Of a stretch of 64,000 nt of DNA, positions 54,445-63,186 are shown piece after piece; positions within the stretch are counted from its first letter, which is position 1; each line of letters begins with the position of its first letter. This stretch comes from JAYUJH01 sp043765375. Lineage in GTDB: Bacteria; Pseudomonadota; Alphaproteobacteria; Rickettsiales; UBA998. Location of the stretch: the NCBI GenBank assembly GCA_043765375.1, contig JAYUJH010000032.1:1-64000 (forward strand), given 5' to 3'. The notes beneath the pieces are model-generated. The model was not told the origin of the DNA. It made no database searches and saw only the letters and a list, made by a program, of their open reading frames with translations. The translations under genes were made by a program, and so were the position numbers.

Positions 54445-55501
54445 TAGCGGGGACTTGCTCTGATTTTTGAACTTGCGGGGTTGTTGCGTCAGCAACTGGC
54501 ATGTTTCCTGATGGTATATCATTTTTTGCTTTAGCTGCAACTTCCGCTAGTTTTTTCGCTCCATCATCTTTCGTAGCACCACTATCTGCGACTTTTTCAG
54601 GTTCTTTCTCCTTAACTTCTACTATTGCAACTTTTTGTTCGGGTTTTTGATAATTTTTTAACTCAGCTTCGTTTGCTGCTTCGGTGCGAGCAATTGCTAT
54701 CAAAGGGTCAATAAATCCTTTAGTGAAACCCTGAGTTGACAAATCTTTTTCTATCAATGCAAGCCTATCTTCTAATATGTTTCCCTTTATTTTATTAAAA
54801 TCTACCCCCCCCGCTATAAATCCAACAGTTCCGCTAATTCCTTGTCCAAAGCTATTGGCAAGTGAACTCGCCACTCCAGCAAAACCATCTTTCTGCCATG
54901 ATTCTTGTGTTTTTTGAACAGTTTCTCCAAATGATTTTGCTATATTGCTCCAAACGGTTGGTGCTGATTTCACGATTTGATTTCCGAATTCTCCAAGACC
55001 AGCCACCGCTTGACCAGGAAGTTCTTTCAAATCAGCAGTATGATTATGAACTATCATCGCAATGTGATGAACTCCTGTCCCTTTTATAGTATCAGAGCCA
55101 GGAACATTTTTTAATAACCCTAAACTATCAACTGTTTTTTTATATTGTGGAGTGTCTTTAACTTTATTATAATCTGCTAATTGCTCGGGTGTTGGATCTT
55201 TTGTCCATGCAAGTCGGTTTTGTGGGTCTAAAACAGAGGTAGCAACTCCTGTTTTAGATTTTGCTCCGTCCAAAACTCCGCTAGCCCATTCACCAGCTGC
55301 ACCAGCCGCATCTTGTAACTTCTGCCATGGGTCTCTCGTATCTGGCTTTGCTTGTATTCCAATTGTTTGAGCGGCTTTGTCAACAAAATTAGGTTCTTCT
55401 TCTTTGACAACACCGGGCATTTTTAGGCCTTCTTCTAAAACTTTTGAAGTGCCAATGCCTGCGGCGATAGCTGCTGGAACTAATATTAATGGTGCAATCA
55501 T
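54419..55501 (-). CDS. Orphan protein with N-terminal membrane segment and Ala/Lys/Glu-rich tail
   Basis: I do not recognise this protein of about 360 residues. The ATG at 55501 has GGAG eight bases upstream and is preferred over 55519. Residues 1-20 are hydrophobic (PLILVPAAIAAGIGTS), then comes a polar region, a Gly/Ala/Ser-rich stretch (about 195-235, GVASSLANSFGQGISGTVGF) and a low-complexity tail rich in Lys, Glu and Ala (from about 285). No enzyme motif is visible. Composition resembles a secreted or phage-like structural protein, but this is only an impression. It has no operon partner. Confidence 0.65.
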   Translation of the reverse strand: MIAPLILVPAAIAAGIGTSKVLEEGLKMPGVVKEEEPNFVDKAAQTIGIQAKPDTRDPWQKLQDAAGAAGEWASGVLDGAKSKTGVATSVLDPQNRLAWTKDPTPEQLADYNKVKDTPQYKKTVDSLGLLKNVPGSDTIKGTGVHHIAMIVHNHTADLKELPGQAVAGLGEFGNQIVKSAPTVWSNIAKSFGETVQKTQESWQKDGFAGVASSLANSFGQGISGTVGFIAGGVDFNKIKGNILEDRLALIEKDLSTQGFTKGFIDPLIAIARTEAANEAELKNYQKPEQKVAIVEVKEKEPEKVADSGATKDDGAKKLAEVAAKAKNDIPSGNMPVADATTPQVQKSEQVPAINQPANQR

Positions 55502-55637
55502 AATTTTTTCTCCGCTCAACTATGTATATGTGTATTTAACATTAATTTTAATAATGTATTATTATTTGCCTTTATAATCCAAATATTACAGAAATATTGT
55601 TACAGAAATATGATATATCAGTTAAATAACAATAATA

Positions 55638-55698
55638 TATAGCATTTTCACTTTTCAATAGTCCGCGAGGTAAATATTTGAAAAGTAAAAGCATTATA
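55638..55698. repeat. Palindromic element TATAGCATTTT...AAGTAAAAGCATTATA
   Basis: This 61-bp imperfect palindrome has arms TATAGCATTTTCACTTTTCAA and a near-complementary right arm ending AAAAGCATTATA, around the loop TAGTCCGCGAGG. It is similar in size and in TATA-type ends to the TATAGTG elements, though the sequence differs. It lies between two minus-strand genes, upstream of the orphan gene's neighbour murF end, in an otherwise empty gap of 296 bp (55502-55797). Confidence 0.6.
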
Positions 55699-55797
55699 AT
55701 ATTATTCAAACATAATCATGATTATTCAAAAATTACAGCCTCTTTTAGATATTACAATCCCTTAAAATATTATAGCCCCCCAAGATGTTATATTACC

Positions 55798-57285
55798 TTA
55801 TATATTATAATGTTTCACAGTATGAATTATTTCCTCAATATGGCAACTGCGAGAACCTTTGCATAGCACAAAATCATCGCCTTGCAAATAATCAATCAAT
55901 GCAGTTGAAAGCTCCGCATTGCTAGCAAAATGAAAGCAATCAGGCAAATATTGGGTGGCAGCATCATACAAATATTGCATCATCTCCCCCACACAAAACA
56001 ACGCATCAATTTTGCACGCTATCAATTCCTGCGCTAATTCAGCGTGGAACTGTGGCGCATTCACCCCCAACTCTTTCATATCGCCAAGCACCGCTATTTT
56101 TCTGTTATCATTTGCGAGTGCCTGCAATTTGCGCAATGACGAACGCATAGAAGCTGGACTTGCATTATAAGTTTCGTCAATCACTAAAATATTAACTATT
56201 TGCGTATCATCTTTGGATTTATTACAAATAATTTCGTGAATATCACCCCTGCCCTTAGCATCTTGAAATTGCGACAAAGATTTGATTGCCTCATCAATAT
56301 TTAACCCTAGCGCATTAATGCAAGCTAGCACCGCAAGGGCGTTAATGGCGAGATGCTCCCCTGAAACGGCGAGGGAGAGCGTTTTTTCCTGATTATTCAA
56401 CTTTTCCTTATTGCCTAATATGCAATTTGCACGAGTTCCCGCTGAATTAACTAATATATCATGCAAATGAAAATTAGCTTGCGGTGATTTGCCAAAAGTG
56501 ATGATATTCAAGTTTTGCGACATTGCTTTGTTGACTAAAATATCATAATAAAGATTATCATATGGTAAAATTATTGTTGCCTCGCTATCATCACCATGAT
56601 TTGACATTCCTTGGCTTGACATTCCTTCCATAATTTCCGCTTTGGCGTGGGCAATATCCGCCACTGATGCAAAAAACTCAAGGTGAACCGCATCAATTGT
56701 GGTGATAATAGCTATATCTGGCTTGGCAATCTCAGAGAGCAAGGATATTTCACCCGCATGATTCATTCCCATTTCCAACACCATAATTTCAGTTTCGGCA
56801 GGTGCATTAACCAATGTTAAAGGTAGCCCTATATGGTTGTTATAATTGCCTGATGTGGCATGAACTTTACGCTGCTTGCCGATGGTTAATGCGAGCATTT
56901 CTTTGGTGCTTGTCTTGCCTACGCTGCCCGTGACTGCAACTAATTTGAATGCGCTGCGGGTGCGTTGATGGCGTGCCAAGTTTTGCAATGCAAGCAAACA
57001 ATTATCAACCAAAATCTGTTGGCTATGCGGTGCATCAACGCAAATATGTTCAACAATAGCAAGTGATGCACCAGCGGCAAATGCTACCTTCACATAATCA
57101 TGTCCATCAAAATTGTTCCCTTTGAACGCAATATATAAATTACCCTCAACCACTTTGCGGCTATCAATAACAACTCCCTTGGCAATAACAACTCCTTGAG
57201 CAATCACAGCTCCACAAACTTCGCTAACTACGGCAGAACAAATACCATTTGTTGCTTGAATTATTTCATTTAACGTATATTTCAT
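55798..57285 (-). CDS. murF: UDP-MurNAc-tripeptide--D-Ala-D-Ala ligase
   Basis: This 495-residue MurF adds D-Ala-D-Ala to the peptidoglycan precursor in the cytoplasm. It has the substrate motif VVIDSRKVVEGNLYIAFKG, the ATP loop AVTGSVGKTSTKEM, EMGMNHAGEISLLSEIAKP, and DETYNASPASMRSSL with DMKELG after it. The N-terminal 35 residues include a small internal repeat (GAVIAQGVVIAKGVVIDS). Length is somewhat above the average because of an insertion near residues 215-225 (SSQGMSNHGDDS). It is not in a mur cluster. Confidence 0.95.
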   Translation of the reverse strand: MKYTLNEIIQATNGICSAVVSEVCGAVIAQGVVIAKGVVIDSRKVVEGNLYIAFKGNNFDGHDYVKVAFAAGASLAIVEHICVDAPHSQQILVDNCLLALQNLARHQRTRSAFKLVAVTGSVGKTSTKEMLALTIGKQRKVHATSGNYNNHIGLPLTLVNAPAETEIMVLEMGMNHAGEISLLSEIAKPDIAIITTIDAVHLEFFASVADIAHAKAEIMEGMSSQGMSNHGDDSEATIILPYDNLYYDILVNKAMSQNLNIITFGKSPQANFHLHDILVNSAGTRANCILGNKEKLNNQEKTLSLAVSGEHLAINALAVLACINALGLNIDEAIKSLSQFQDAKGRGDIHEIICNKSKDDTQIVNILVIDETYNASPASMRSSLRKLQALANDNRKIAVLGDMKELGVNAPQFHAELAQELIACKIDALFCVGEMMQYLYDAATQYLPDCFHFASNAELSTALIDYLQGDDFVLCKGSRSCHIEEIIHTVKHYNI

Positions 57286-57428
57286 AAATCTTTCCTTTCA
57301 AAATCCTTGCTACAACCTAATATATCAGCAACATTTTGATTATTTTAGCTATATAGAGTTTATTTCATAACCATTTATTATTTTATTTTTGCAATAATGC
57401 AATAAAAGATGTTATATGACGGATATAT

Positions 57429-60005
57429 ATGAGCCAATTTGAAAATCTAGTCAATTTAAGCAATAAAGACGCAACAAATATTGTGCCTTTAAGCGAAAAA
57501 GCCTTGCTTAAATCTTATGGCAATCGGGCAGCAAATAAAAAACGTTTAGAAGAGTTTCGTGATATTGGTGATGACGTTGAAGAGGCGGATTTTGTGCCTT
57601 ACGCCTGTTTTTATGATGAACATACAATTATCACCAAAAATGGTGAATTATGCCAAACCATCCGCATAACTGGCGCAAATGCAGAACAAATTAGCAACAC
57701 TATCAAATCTGGTGATGGCAATAATGAATTGCGCAAATTAATTCGCAAAGCGATTAAAGCGCATATTCCCAATGATTCTTTTGCCATATGGTTGCATACC
57801 ATCAGGCGCAATGTTGAAATGCAATCAGAAGATGATTTTGGTGAAAATAATTTCTCCGATACTCTCAATAAATGGTGGGTAAGCACCAACAAGTTCACTT
57901 CGCAATATGTGAATGAGGTTTATTTAACCTTGGTAATTGAGGGGCAAGCCTCCAAAGTTTCCACCCCACAAGGTTTTTTGCGTGGGTTACTTCCCTCACG
58001 AGAGTTGAAATGGCGCAACCAATATATTGATTCTGCATATAGTGTTTTGAATGACGTGACGGAAAAATTGCTAGATACATTGCAAGAATATGGCGCATCA
58101 CGCCTTGGATTTACTAAGGAAAAAGGGATATATTATTCCGAGCAATTGCGCTTTTTGGAGAAATTAATCAACTTTGTTGATCGCCCCATGCCAGTAGTGG
58201 AAATTGACCTTGCGCAATATCTAACTGGTAGCGAAATAACATTTGCTTTTAATGCGATGGAGGTTCGCTCCGCAGCTGGCAAAAGGCGGTTTGCATCAAT
58301 CATCAGTTTGAAAGAATATAAAGAAGCATCGCTCAAAGTGCTTGACCAGTTTTTGGAACTGCCGATGGAGTTTGTGGTAACGCAATCTATGAACTTTGTT
58401 AATCCACAAAAAGCGTTGGAGCAATTTAGAGAGGTTTCAACCTTCCATGAATATAGTTATGATAAAGACATAGGCAGATTAAGCGAACTTTCCAACATTA
58501 TGGCGAGCAATAATAACCGAGCGAATGATTTTGGTGAACAACAATTAACCATATTTATTTTGTCAGATAGCATTGACTTATTGGAACAAAATATCCGTAA
58601 ATCAATCGCCTTTTTCGCCCGCCATGGTTTGATTGCGGTGCGGGAAGATTTGCGCTTTGAGGAAACATACTGGGCGCAATTACCGGGCAATTTTGTGTTT
58701 GTATCACGCAATGAACAAACATATACCGACCATATTGGTGGATTTACCAACCTAAATAAACTACCAACTGGTAGTTCAATTGGTAATCATTGGGGCAGTG
58801 CCGTAACGATGTTTCCCACTGCGAGCGGAACGCCATATTTCTTCAATTTTCATCACGGCAATGTTGGGCATAGCTGCATTATTGGGCAACCACATACGGG
58901 CAAAAAAGTTTTGTTGCATTTTTTGTTGAGCCAATCCATGCGCTTCAACCCTTATATTTATTATCTTGATGTGACTGGTGGCAATGATGCGTTAATTTAT
59001 TATTTGGAAGGTAAAAATATTGCAATATGTGCGAATGAGAATCGTTCGCTTGAGATTGATCTGCCACATTTATTCAATCCATTTTCGCTCTCCAACCACC
59101 CTAATAATATCCAGTTTTTGGCTCGTTGGCTAACAGTTCTCGCTCGCACTCAGGATTATTCACCAAATGATGATGACAAAACAGTAATTAAAGCAGCGGT
59201 GGAGGAGATATATAAATATCCGCTAGAGCAACGCAATTTGGCAGTATTTGTTGGGTTGCTTGGTGATTTTGCCCCTGCTTATCGCCGTGTATTAAATATA
59301 TGGTTGACAGGAGGAAAATATGGACATGTGTTTTCAGCAAGTGGGGAGGGAGTTTTAACAGGCGCAAAAGTTTATAGCTTCAAAATGAATGAAGTCGTTG
59401 AAGATATGGCGTTGTTAGCGAGCGTTAATTCATTATTATTGCAATTAATTAGCGACAAATTAAACGGTGAACCAACCATGATTGTGCTTGATGAATCATG
59501 GCAATTGCTAGCACAAACTCATATTGCGGGAGCGGTGGGGAGCTGGTTGGATTTCATTACCAGCAAAAATGCAATGACAATCAGCATCATTGAATCAATT
59601 GATGAATCCGTAATGCACCCACATACAAGCGTCATGTTTGAAAAATGTCCTACCCGTATTTATATGCCAGATAGCGACCCGTCAGATGCTTATTATGAAA
59701 CATTTGGGCTTGATACTTATGAAATGTCGTATCTTGAAATGATGGAATTGCGAGAACGCCATTTTATGATTAAGCATGGTGGTGAAACTTTGGTTGGTGA
59801 AATGAAGTTGAAAGATATGCTGCAATATCTGCCAATATTGGACGGTAAAGACAAAGATTATGAAAATGAAGAGCTACCCGAACTAAGCAAAGCCAATAAT
59901 GATGCTTATAAATTAGCATTCAAACAAGTGAATGCCGAGGAAATATTAAATGAGGAAATAGCGAATGAAACAGCCGTTTTGAGTGACGAGCAAGTGATGG
60001 AATAA
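57429..60005 (+). CDS. virB4: VirB4-family type IV secretion ATPase with abnormal Walker A
   Basis: This 858-residue protein has the VirB4/CagE architecture: an N-terminal half with FYDEHTIITKNGELCQTIRI, and a C-terminal RecA-like motor domain (FNFHHGNVGHSCIIG, TMIVLDESWQLLAQ as Walker B, DESVMHPH). In the P-loop, residues 486-493 read GQPHTGKK: the Gly and Lys remain, but the Ser/Thr that binds Mg is Lys. Rickettsiales are known to carry a second VirB4 with degenerate nucleotide motifs, and this looks like that type. It may have lost ATP hydrolysis and serve as a structural partner of a normal VirB4. No other vir gene is in the window. Confidence 0.9.
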   Translation: MSQFENLVNLSNKDATNIVPLSEKALLKSYGNRAANKKRLEEFRDIGDDVEEADFVPYACFYDEHTIITKNGELCQTIRITGANAEQISNTIKSGDGNNELRKLIRKAIKAHIPNDSFAIWLHTIRRNVEMQSEDDFGENNFSDTLNKWWVSTNKFTSQYVNEVYLTLVIEGQASKVSTPQGFLRGLLPSRELKWRNQYIDSAYSVLNDVTEKLLDTLQEYGASRLGFTKEKGIYYSEQLRFLEKLINFVDRPMPVVEIDLAQYLTGSEITFAFNAMEVRSAAGKRRFASIISLKEYKEASLKVLDQFLELPMEFVVTQSMNFVNPQKALEQFREVSTFHEYSYDKDIGRLSELSNIMASNNNRANDFGEQQLTIFILSDSIDLLEQNIRKSIAFFARHGLIAVREDLRFEETYWAQLPGNFVFVSRNEQTYTDHIGGFTNLNKLPTGSSIGNHWGSAVTMFPTASGTPYFFNFHHGNVGHSCIIGQPHTGKKVLLHFLLSQSMRFNPYIYYLDVTGGNDALIYYLEGKNIAICANENRSLEIDLPHLFNPFSLSNHPNNIQFLARWLTVLARTQDYSPNDDDKTVIKAAVEEIYKYPLEQRNLAVFVGLLGDFAPAYRRVLNIWLTGGKYGHVFSASGEGVLTGAKVYSFKMNEVVEDMALLASVNSLLLQLISDKLNGEPTMIVLDESWQLLAQTHIAGAVGSWLDFITSKNAMTISIIESIDESVMHPHTSVMFEKCPTRIYMPDSDPSDAYYETFGLDTYEMSYLEMMELRERHFMIKHGGETLVGEMKLKDMLQYLPILDGKDKDYENEELPELSKANNDAYKLAFKQVNAEEILNEEIANETAVLSDEQVME

Positions 60006-60154
60006 AACAGCTTAACCAATGCTTAATTGATGCTTAATGCAATTTTAACATTTTTTTTATGATTTATTGACGATTTGAGTTTTTTTTATCCGTTTTTTGT
60101 GATATAAGATTTCTAGTGTAAATTGAATATAACCAATTATGTGAGAGATATTTT

Positions 60155-60661
60155 ATGACAAAGAAGAATGTTAAGTTTGAAATTGGTCAATCTGTGGTTT
60201 ATCCAACTCATGGAGTGGGTGAAATAACAGCGATGGAAACACAAGATATCGGCGGATATACGCTTGAAATGTTCGTCATAGAGTTTAGGCGTGACAAAAT
60301 GACGTTGCGAGTGCCAACAAACCGTGCTGAAGCAGCTGGATTGCGAGCAATTAGCGATGATGCGTCAATTGACAAAGCAATTAAAACATTGAAAGGTAAA
60401 GCGAAAATTGCCCGTGGAATGTGGAGCAGAAGAGCGCAGGAATATGAAGCAAAAATCAACTCAGGCAACATCATTCAAATTGCTGAAGTCGTCCGTGATT
60501 TGCATAAAAATGTTGACCAATCAGAGCGTTCTTATAGTGAGCGTATGATTTACGAATCTGCACTTGGCAGATTAGCTGGTGAAATGGCAGCAGCCCGTGA
60601 AGAAGATCACAAAGACACAGCGAATGATTTGATTGTTTTGTTGCGCCAAAACGCCGCTTAA
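60155..60661 (+). CDS. carD: CarD/CdnL family transcription regulator
   Basis: This 168-residue protein has the N-terminal RNA-polymerase interacting domain (IGQSVVYPTHGVGEITAMET; YTLEMFVIEFRRDKMTLRVP) and a helical DNA-contacting C-terminal domain (RRAQEYEAKINSGNIIQIAE; YESALGRLAGEMAAAREE). In alphaproteobacteria CdnL stabilises open complexes at rRNA and growth-related promoters. Length and domains are normal. A 16-bp perfect inverted repeat starts just past its stop codon. Confidence 0.95.
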   Translation: MTKKNVKFEIGQSVVYPTHGVGEITAMETQDIGGYTLEMFVIEFRRDKMTLRVPTNRAEAAGLRAISDDASIDKAIKTLKGKAKIARGMWSRRAQEYEAKINSGNIIQIAEVVRDLHKNVDQSERSYSERMIYESALGRLAGEMAAAREEDHKDTANDLIVLLRQNAA

Positions 60662-60667
60662 TTTAGA

Positions 60668-60711
60668 TTAACATGTTGGTTTGGATAATTCACTTCAAAC
60701 CAACATGTTAA
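60668..60711. repeat. Perfect 16-bp inverted repeat between carD and xthA
   Basis: TTAACATGTTGGTTTG (60668-60683) is matched exactly by CAAACCAACATGTTAA (60696-60711) around a 12-nt loop. On the plus strand no T-run follows, so it is not a standard Rho-independent terminator. It covers two possible xthA start codons (TTG 60681, ATG 60705), which favours the ATG at 60720. Confidence 0.85.
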
Positions 60712-60719
60712 ATCAAACT

Positions 60720-61526
60720 ATGTCCCACCCCTCATCTCAGATTGAGACAATAAAAATATGTTCGTGGAATATTAATTCAGTTCGTTTGCGGGCTGAAACT
60801 ATTGCAAAATATTGTGCGCAATACCAACCAGATGTTTTATGTTTGCAAGAAACTAAATGTGAAAATCATTTATTTCCGCAGGATTTTTTTACAAATATTG
60901 GGTTCCATCATAATATATATTCGGGGCAGAAAAGCTATAATGGTGTTGCGATACTAAGCAAATATCCGTTGCAACAATCGCCTGGTATAGTAAATCACTC
61001 GTACGCCCGCCATATTGGTGCTAGAATTAATAATTTAGATATATATAATTTTTATGTGCCAGCGGGCGGGGACATTCCCGATGCGGATATTAATGAAAAA
61101 TTCGCTGATAAGTTAGATTTTCTTGCCAAAATGCGTGAAGCCGCAACGGCAACAAAAGAGCGCACCATTTGGGTGGGTGATTTCAACATTGCCCCGCATG
61201 AAAACGATGTTTGGTCGCATAAACAATTAGCAAATGTTGTGAGCCATACTGCAATTGAGGTGGAGAAACTGCTAGAAATACAAGCACTTGGTGGGTTCAC
61301 TGATGTTGCCCGCCATTTTGTGCCATATGCTGAAAAATCATATAGTTGGTGGAGTTATCGCAATAAAGATTGGCAAAAATCCAACAGAGGACGACGGCTT
61401 GACCATATTTGGGTAACAAATGATTTGCGAGATATGTTGCATAATTACTATGTCGCAAGCGAAGTGAGGAGCTGGCAGCAACCATCTGATCATGTGCCGA
61501 TTACAATGATTATTAATTTTGGCTAA
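60720..61526 (+). CDS. xthA: Exodeoxyribonuclease III / AP endonuclease
   Basis: From the ATG at 60720 the protein has 268 residues; an in-frame TTG at 60681 and ATG at 60705 lie inside an inverted repeat and add little. The EEP-fold motifs are intact: CSWNINSVRLR, LCLQETKCE (metal Glu), YNGVAILSKY, GDFNIAPHENDVW (catalytic Asp/Asn), RRLDHIWVT and SDHVPI (catalytic His). It cuts at abasic sites in base-excision repair and trims 3' ends. The stop overlaps the convergent ubiK end by 14 bp. Confidence 0.94.
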   Translation: MSHPSSQIETIKICSWNINSVRLRAETIAKYCAQYQPDVLCLQETKCENHLFPQDFFTNIGFHHNIYSGQKSYNGVAILSKYPLQQSPGIVNHSYARHIGARINNLDIYNFYVPAGGDIPDADINEKFADKLDFLAKMREAATATKERTIWVGDFNIAPHENDVWSHKQLANVVSHTAIEVEKLLEIQALGGFTDVARHFVPYAEKSYSWWSYRNKDWQKSNRGRRLDHIWVTNDLRDMLHNYYVASEVRSWQQPSDHVPITMIINFG

Positions 61527-61785
61527 TTTTTGCTTTCAGTGCGTCAATTTCTGCTTTTAACGCCGCATTATCCGCCTTCAAAGAAACACTCTCCGCTCTA
61601 GCATTGCTTGCCATTTGCTTGCACGCCTCAAACTCTTCTCGCCCAACCAAAGAAGTTTTATTCAAAAAAATCTCCATTTTGCGAGCTATTGCTGCCTCTG
61701 CCTCACGTTTTGCATCAAAAACTAAGTTACCCGCCCCCGTGATTATCCGAGCCATATCATCAAATATTTTAGATTGCTGTTGCAT
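61513..61785 (-). CDS. ubiK: Ubiquinone biosynthesis accessory factor UbiK (BMFP/YqiC family)
   Basis: This 90-residue protein matches the BMFP/UbiK family. An amphipathic N-terminal helix (KIFDDMARIITGAGNLVFDAK) is followed by LVGREEFEACKQMASNAR, the family signature, and a C-terminal coiled coil (LKADNAALKAEIDALKAKI) that gives trimers. UbiK binds UbiJ and lipids for ubiquinone synthesis; family members also bind membranes more generally. It overlaps the 3' end of xthA convergently. A palindromic repeat begins about 31 bp before its start. Confidence 0.87.
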   Translation of the reverse strand: MQQQSKIFDDMARIITGAGNLVFDAKREAEAAIARKMEIFLNKTSLVGREEFEACKQMASNARAESVSLKADNAALKAEIDALKAKISQN

Positions 61786-61815
61786 ATATTTTCCCCTATT
61801 CTTTATTAAACTTTA

Positions 61816-61880
61816 TATAGTGCTTATCTCAATTTCATTTACTTGTTATTTTTAAGTGAATAAAATTAGAAAGCACTATA
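61816..61880. repeat. Palindromic element, left half of composite repeat (copy B)
   Basis: This 65-bp copy of the element at 18861-18926 keeps the TATAGTGCTT and AAGCACTATA ends and the ACTTG/AAGT centre, with a few substitutions and a shorter A-run. The 11-bp spacer to the next element (TCTCATATGCT) differs from copy A by one base, so the pair moved or was copied as one unit. Confidence 0.8.
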
Positions 61881-61891
61881 TCTCATATGCT

Positions 61892-61956
61892 TATAGTGAT
61901 TTATCCTAATTTTTAATGACCGATAAAATCGGTAATTAAAAATAAGAATCATCATA
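61892..61956. repeat. Palindromic element, right half of composite repeat (copy B)
   Basis: This copy of 18938-19002 starts TATAGTGATTTATCCTAATT and keeps the CCGATAAAATCGG centre. The right end reads ATAAGAATCATCATA in place of ATAGGAATCACTATA. It overlaps the last codons and the stop of the minus-strand argD gene by 21 bp. Confidence 0.8.
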
Positions 61957-63120
61957 ACAAACATCATGCAAAATTGCCATAGCTTTTTCCACATGTTTTG
62001 CGGTGATGATTAACGGTGGCAAAATACGAATAACATTGCTGACGGCGGGCGCAACAAGCAAACCAGCCTCACGCAACTGCTCTGCCAACCCATATTTATC
62101 AATCTTTGGTTGCAACACTAATCCTTGCATCAAACCAACTCCCCGAGCGCATTCAAATATTTGTGGATAATCCACAGCCAATGATTGCAAAGCATTTGCT
62201 AGCAACTTCCCAACTTCAACAATATTTGCCAAAAAACCGTCCGCATTCATCACTTCAAACACCGCAAGCCCCACTGCACAAGCCAGTGGATTGCTACCAT
62301 ATGTTGAGCCATGCGTGCCAACGGACATTCCGCTTGCTGCTTTTTCTGTGCAAAGCGTTGCTGCTAAGGGAAATCCACCACCAATTCCTTTGGCGACGGT
62401 GACTATATCGGGAGTAATTTGCGCCATTTCGTATGCCATGAAATGTCCCGTTCGTCCATATCCACATTGTATTTCATCAAGAAATAACAACACATCATGT
62501 TCATCGCACCATGCTCGCACCGCTTGCAAATATGCGGGAGAATGTGGGCGCACCCCCCCCTCGCCTTGTATGGTTTCCAACATAATAGCGGCAATTTCTT
62601 GGGGATTTAAGCTGTAAATCGCTGCAATATCATTGAAACCCACATGCGCAAATCCATTCATTAATGGTGCAAAACCTTGCTTGCTTGCGGGGTTGGAACA
62701 AGCGGCAAGTGCGCCCGTGGTTCGCCCGTGAAATGCGCCATCAGCTGCGATAATTAATGAACGATTATTGCCTTTAACATAATGATATCGCCTGATAATT
62801 TTAATCGCCGCTTCCACTGCTTCTGTGCCAGATGAACAAAAAAATACTTTATCAGCAAAACAAGCATCACATAATGCCTGAGCAAAATCTTCCAGCGGTT
62901 GATTGCGAAACATATTGGAGCAGTGCCATAATTTGCTTGCCTGCGCAACCAATGCGCCAACCATGGCAGGGTGATTATGCCCAAGCGATGATGTGGCAAT
63001 TCCTGCGGCAAAATCTAAATATTCGCAATTCCCATCATCATATAAATAAACGCCCTCACCACGCACCATTTTCACATCTGCACGGCGATAGACTGGCAAT
63101 AAATAATCACATTTATTCAT
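61936..63120 (-). CDS. argD: Acetylornithine aminotransferase (class III)
   Basis: This 394-residue class III PLP aminotransferase has ARGD-type blocks YLDFAAGIATSSLGHNHP, FCSSGTEAVEAAIKI, LLFLDEIQCGYGRTG and the PLP-lysine motif VAKGIGGGFPLAA. ArgD converts N-acetylglutamate semialdehyde to N-acetylornithine; it often also serves in lysine synthesis as DapC. argF, its usual neighbour, is not present. The last residues (CYDDSYF) and the stop codon come from a palindromic repeat, so the natural C-terminus was probably replaced by a few residues. Ornithine made by this pathway would feed the olsBA products. Confidence 0.92.
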   Translation of the reverse strand: MNKCDYLLPVYRRADVKMVRGEGVYLYDDGNCEYLDFAAGIATSSLGHNHPAMVGALVAQASKLWHCSNMFRNQPLEDFAQALCDACFADKVFFCSSGTEAVEAAIKIIRRYHYVKGNNRSLIIAADGAFHGRTTGALAACSNPASKQGFAPLMNGFAHVGFNDIAAIYSLNPQEIAAIMLETIQGEGGVRPHSPAYLQAVRAWCDEHDVLLFLDEIQCGYGRTGHFMAYEMAQITPDIVTVAKGIGGGFPLAATLCTEKAASGMSVGTHGSTYGSNPLACAVGLAVFEVMNADGFLANIVEVGKLLANALQSLAVDYPQIFECARGVGLMQGLVLQPKIDKYGLAEQLREAGLLVAPAVSNVIRILPPLIITAKHVEKAMAILHDVCYDDSYF

Positions 63121-63186
63121 AAATATACGTTATTATGTGTGCAATATTTGTGCAAGTTAAAATTAACTTAAACATTTGCAATTATA

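Noticed and set aside
57429..60005. Conjugative or integrative element around virB4
   Set aside because: The flanking genes are murF and carD, both housekeeping; there is no relaxase, coupling protein or integrase nearby.
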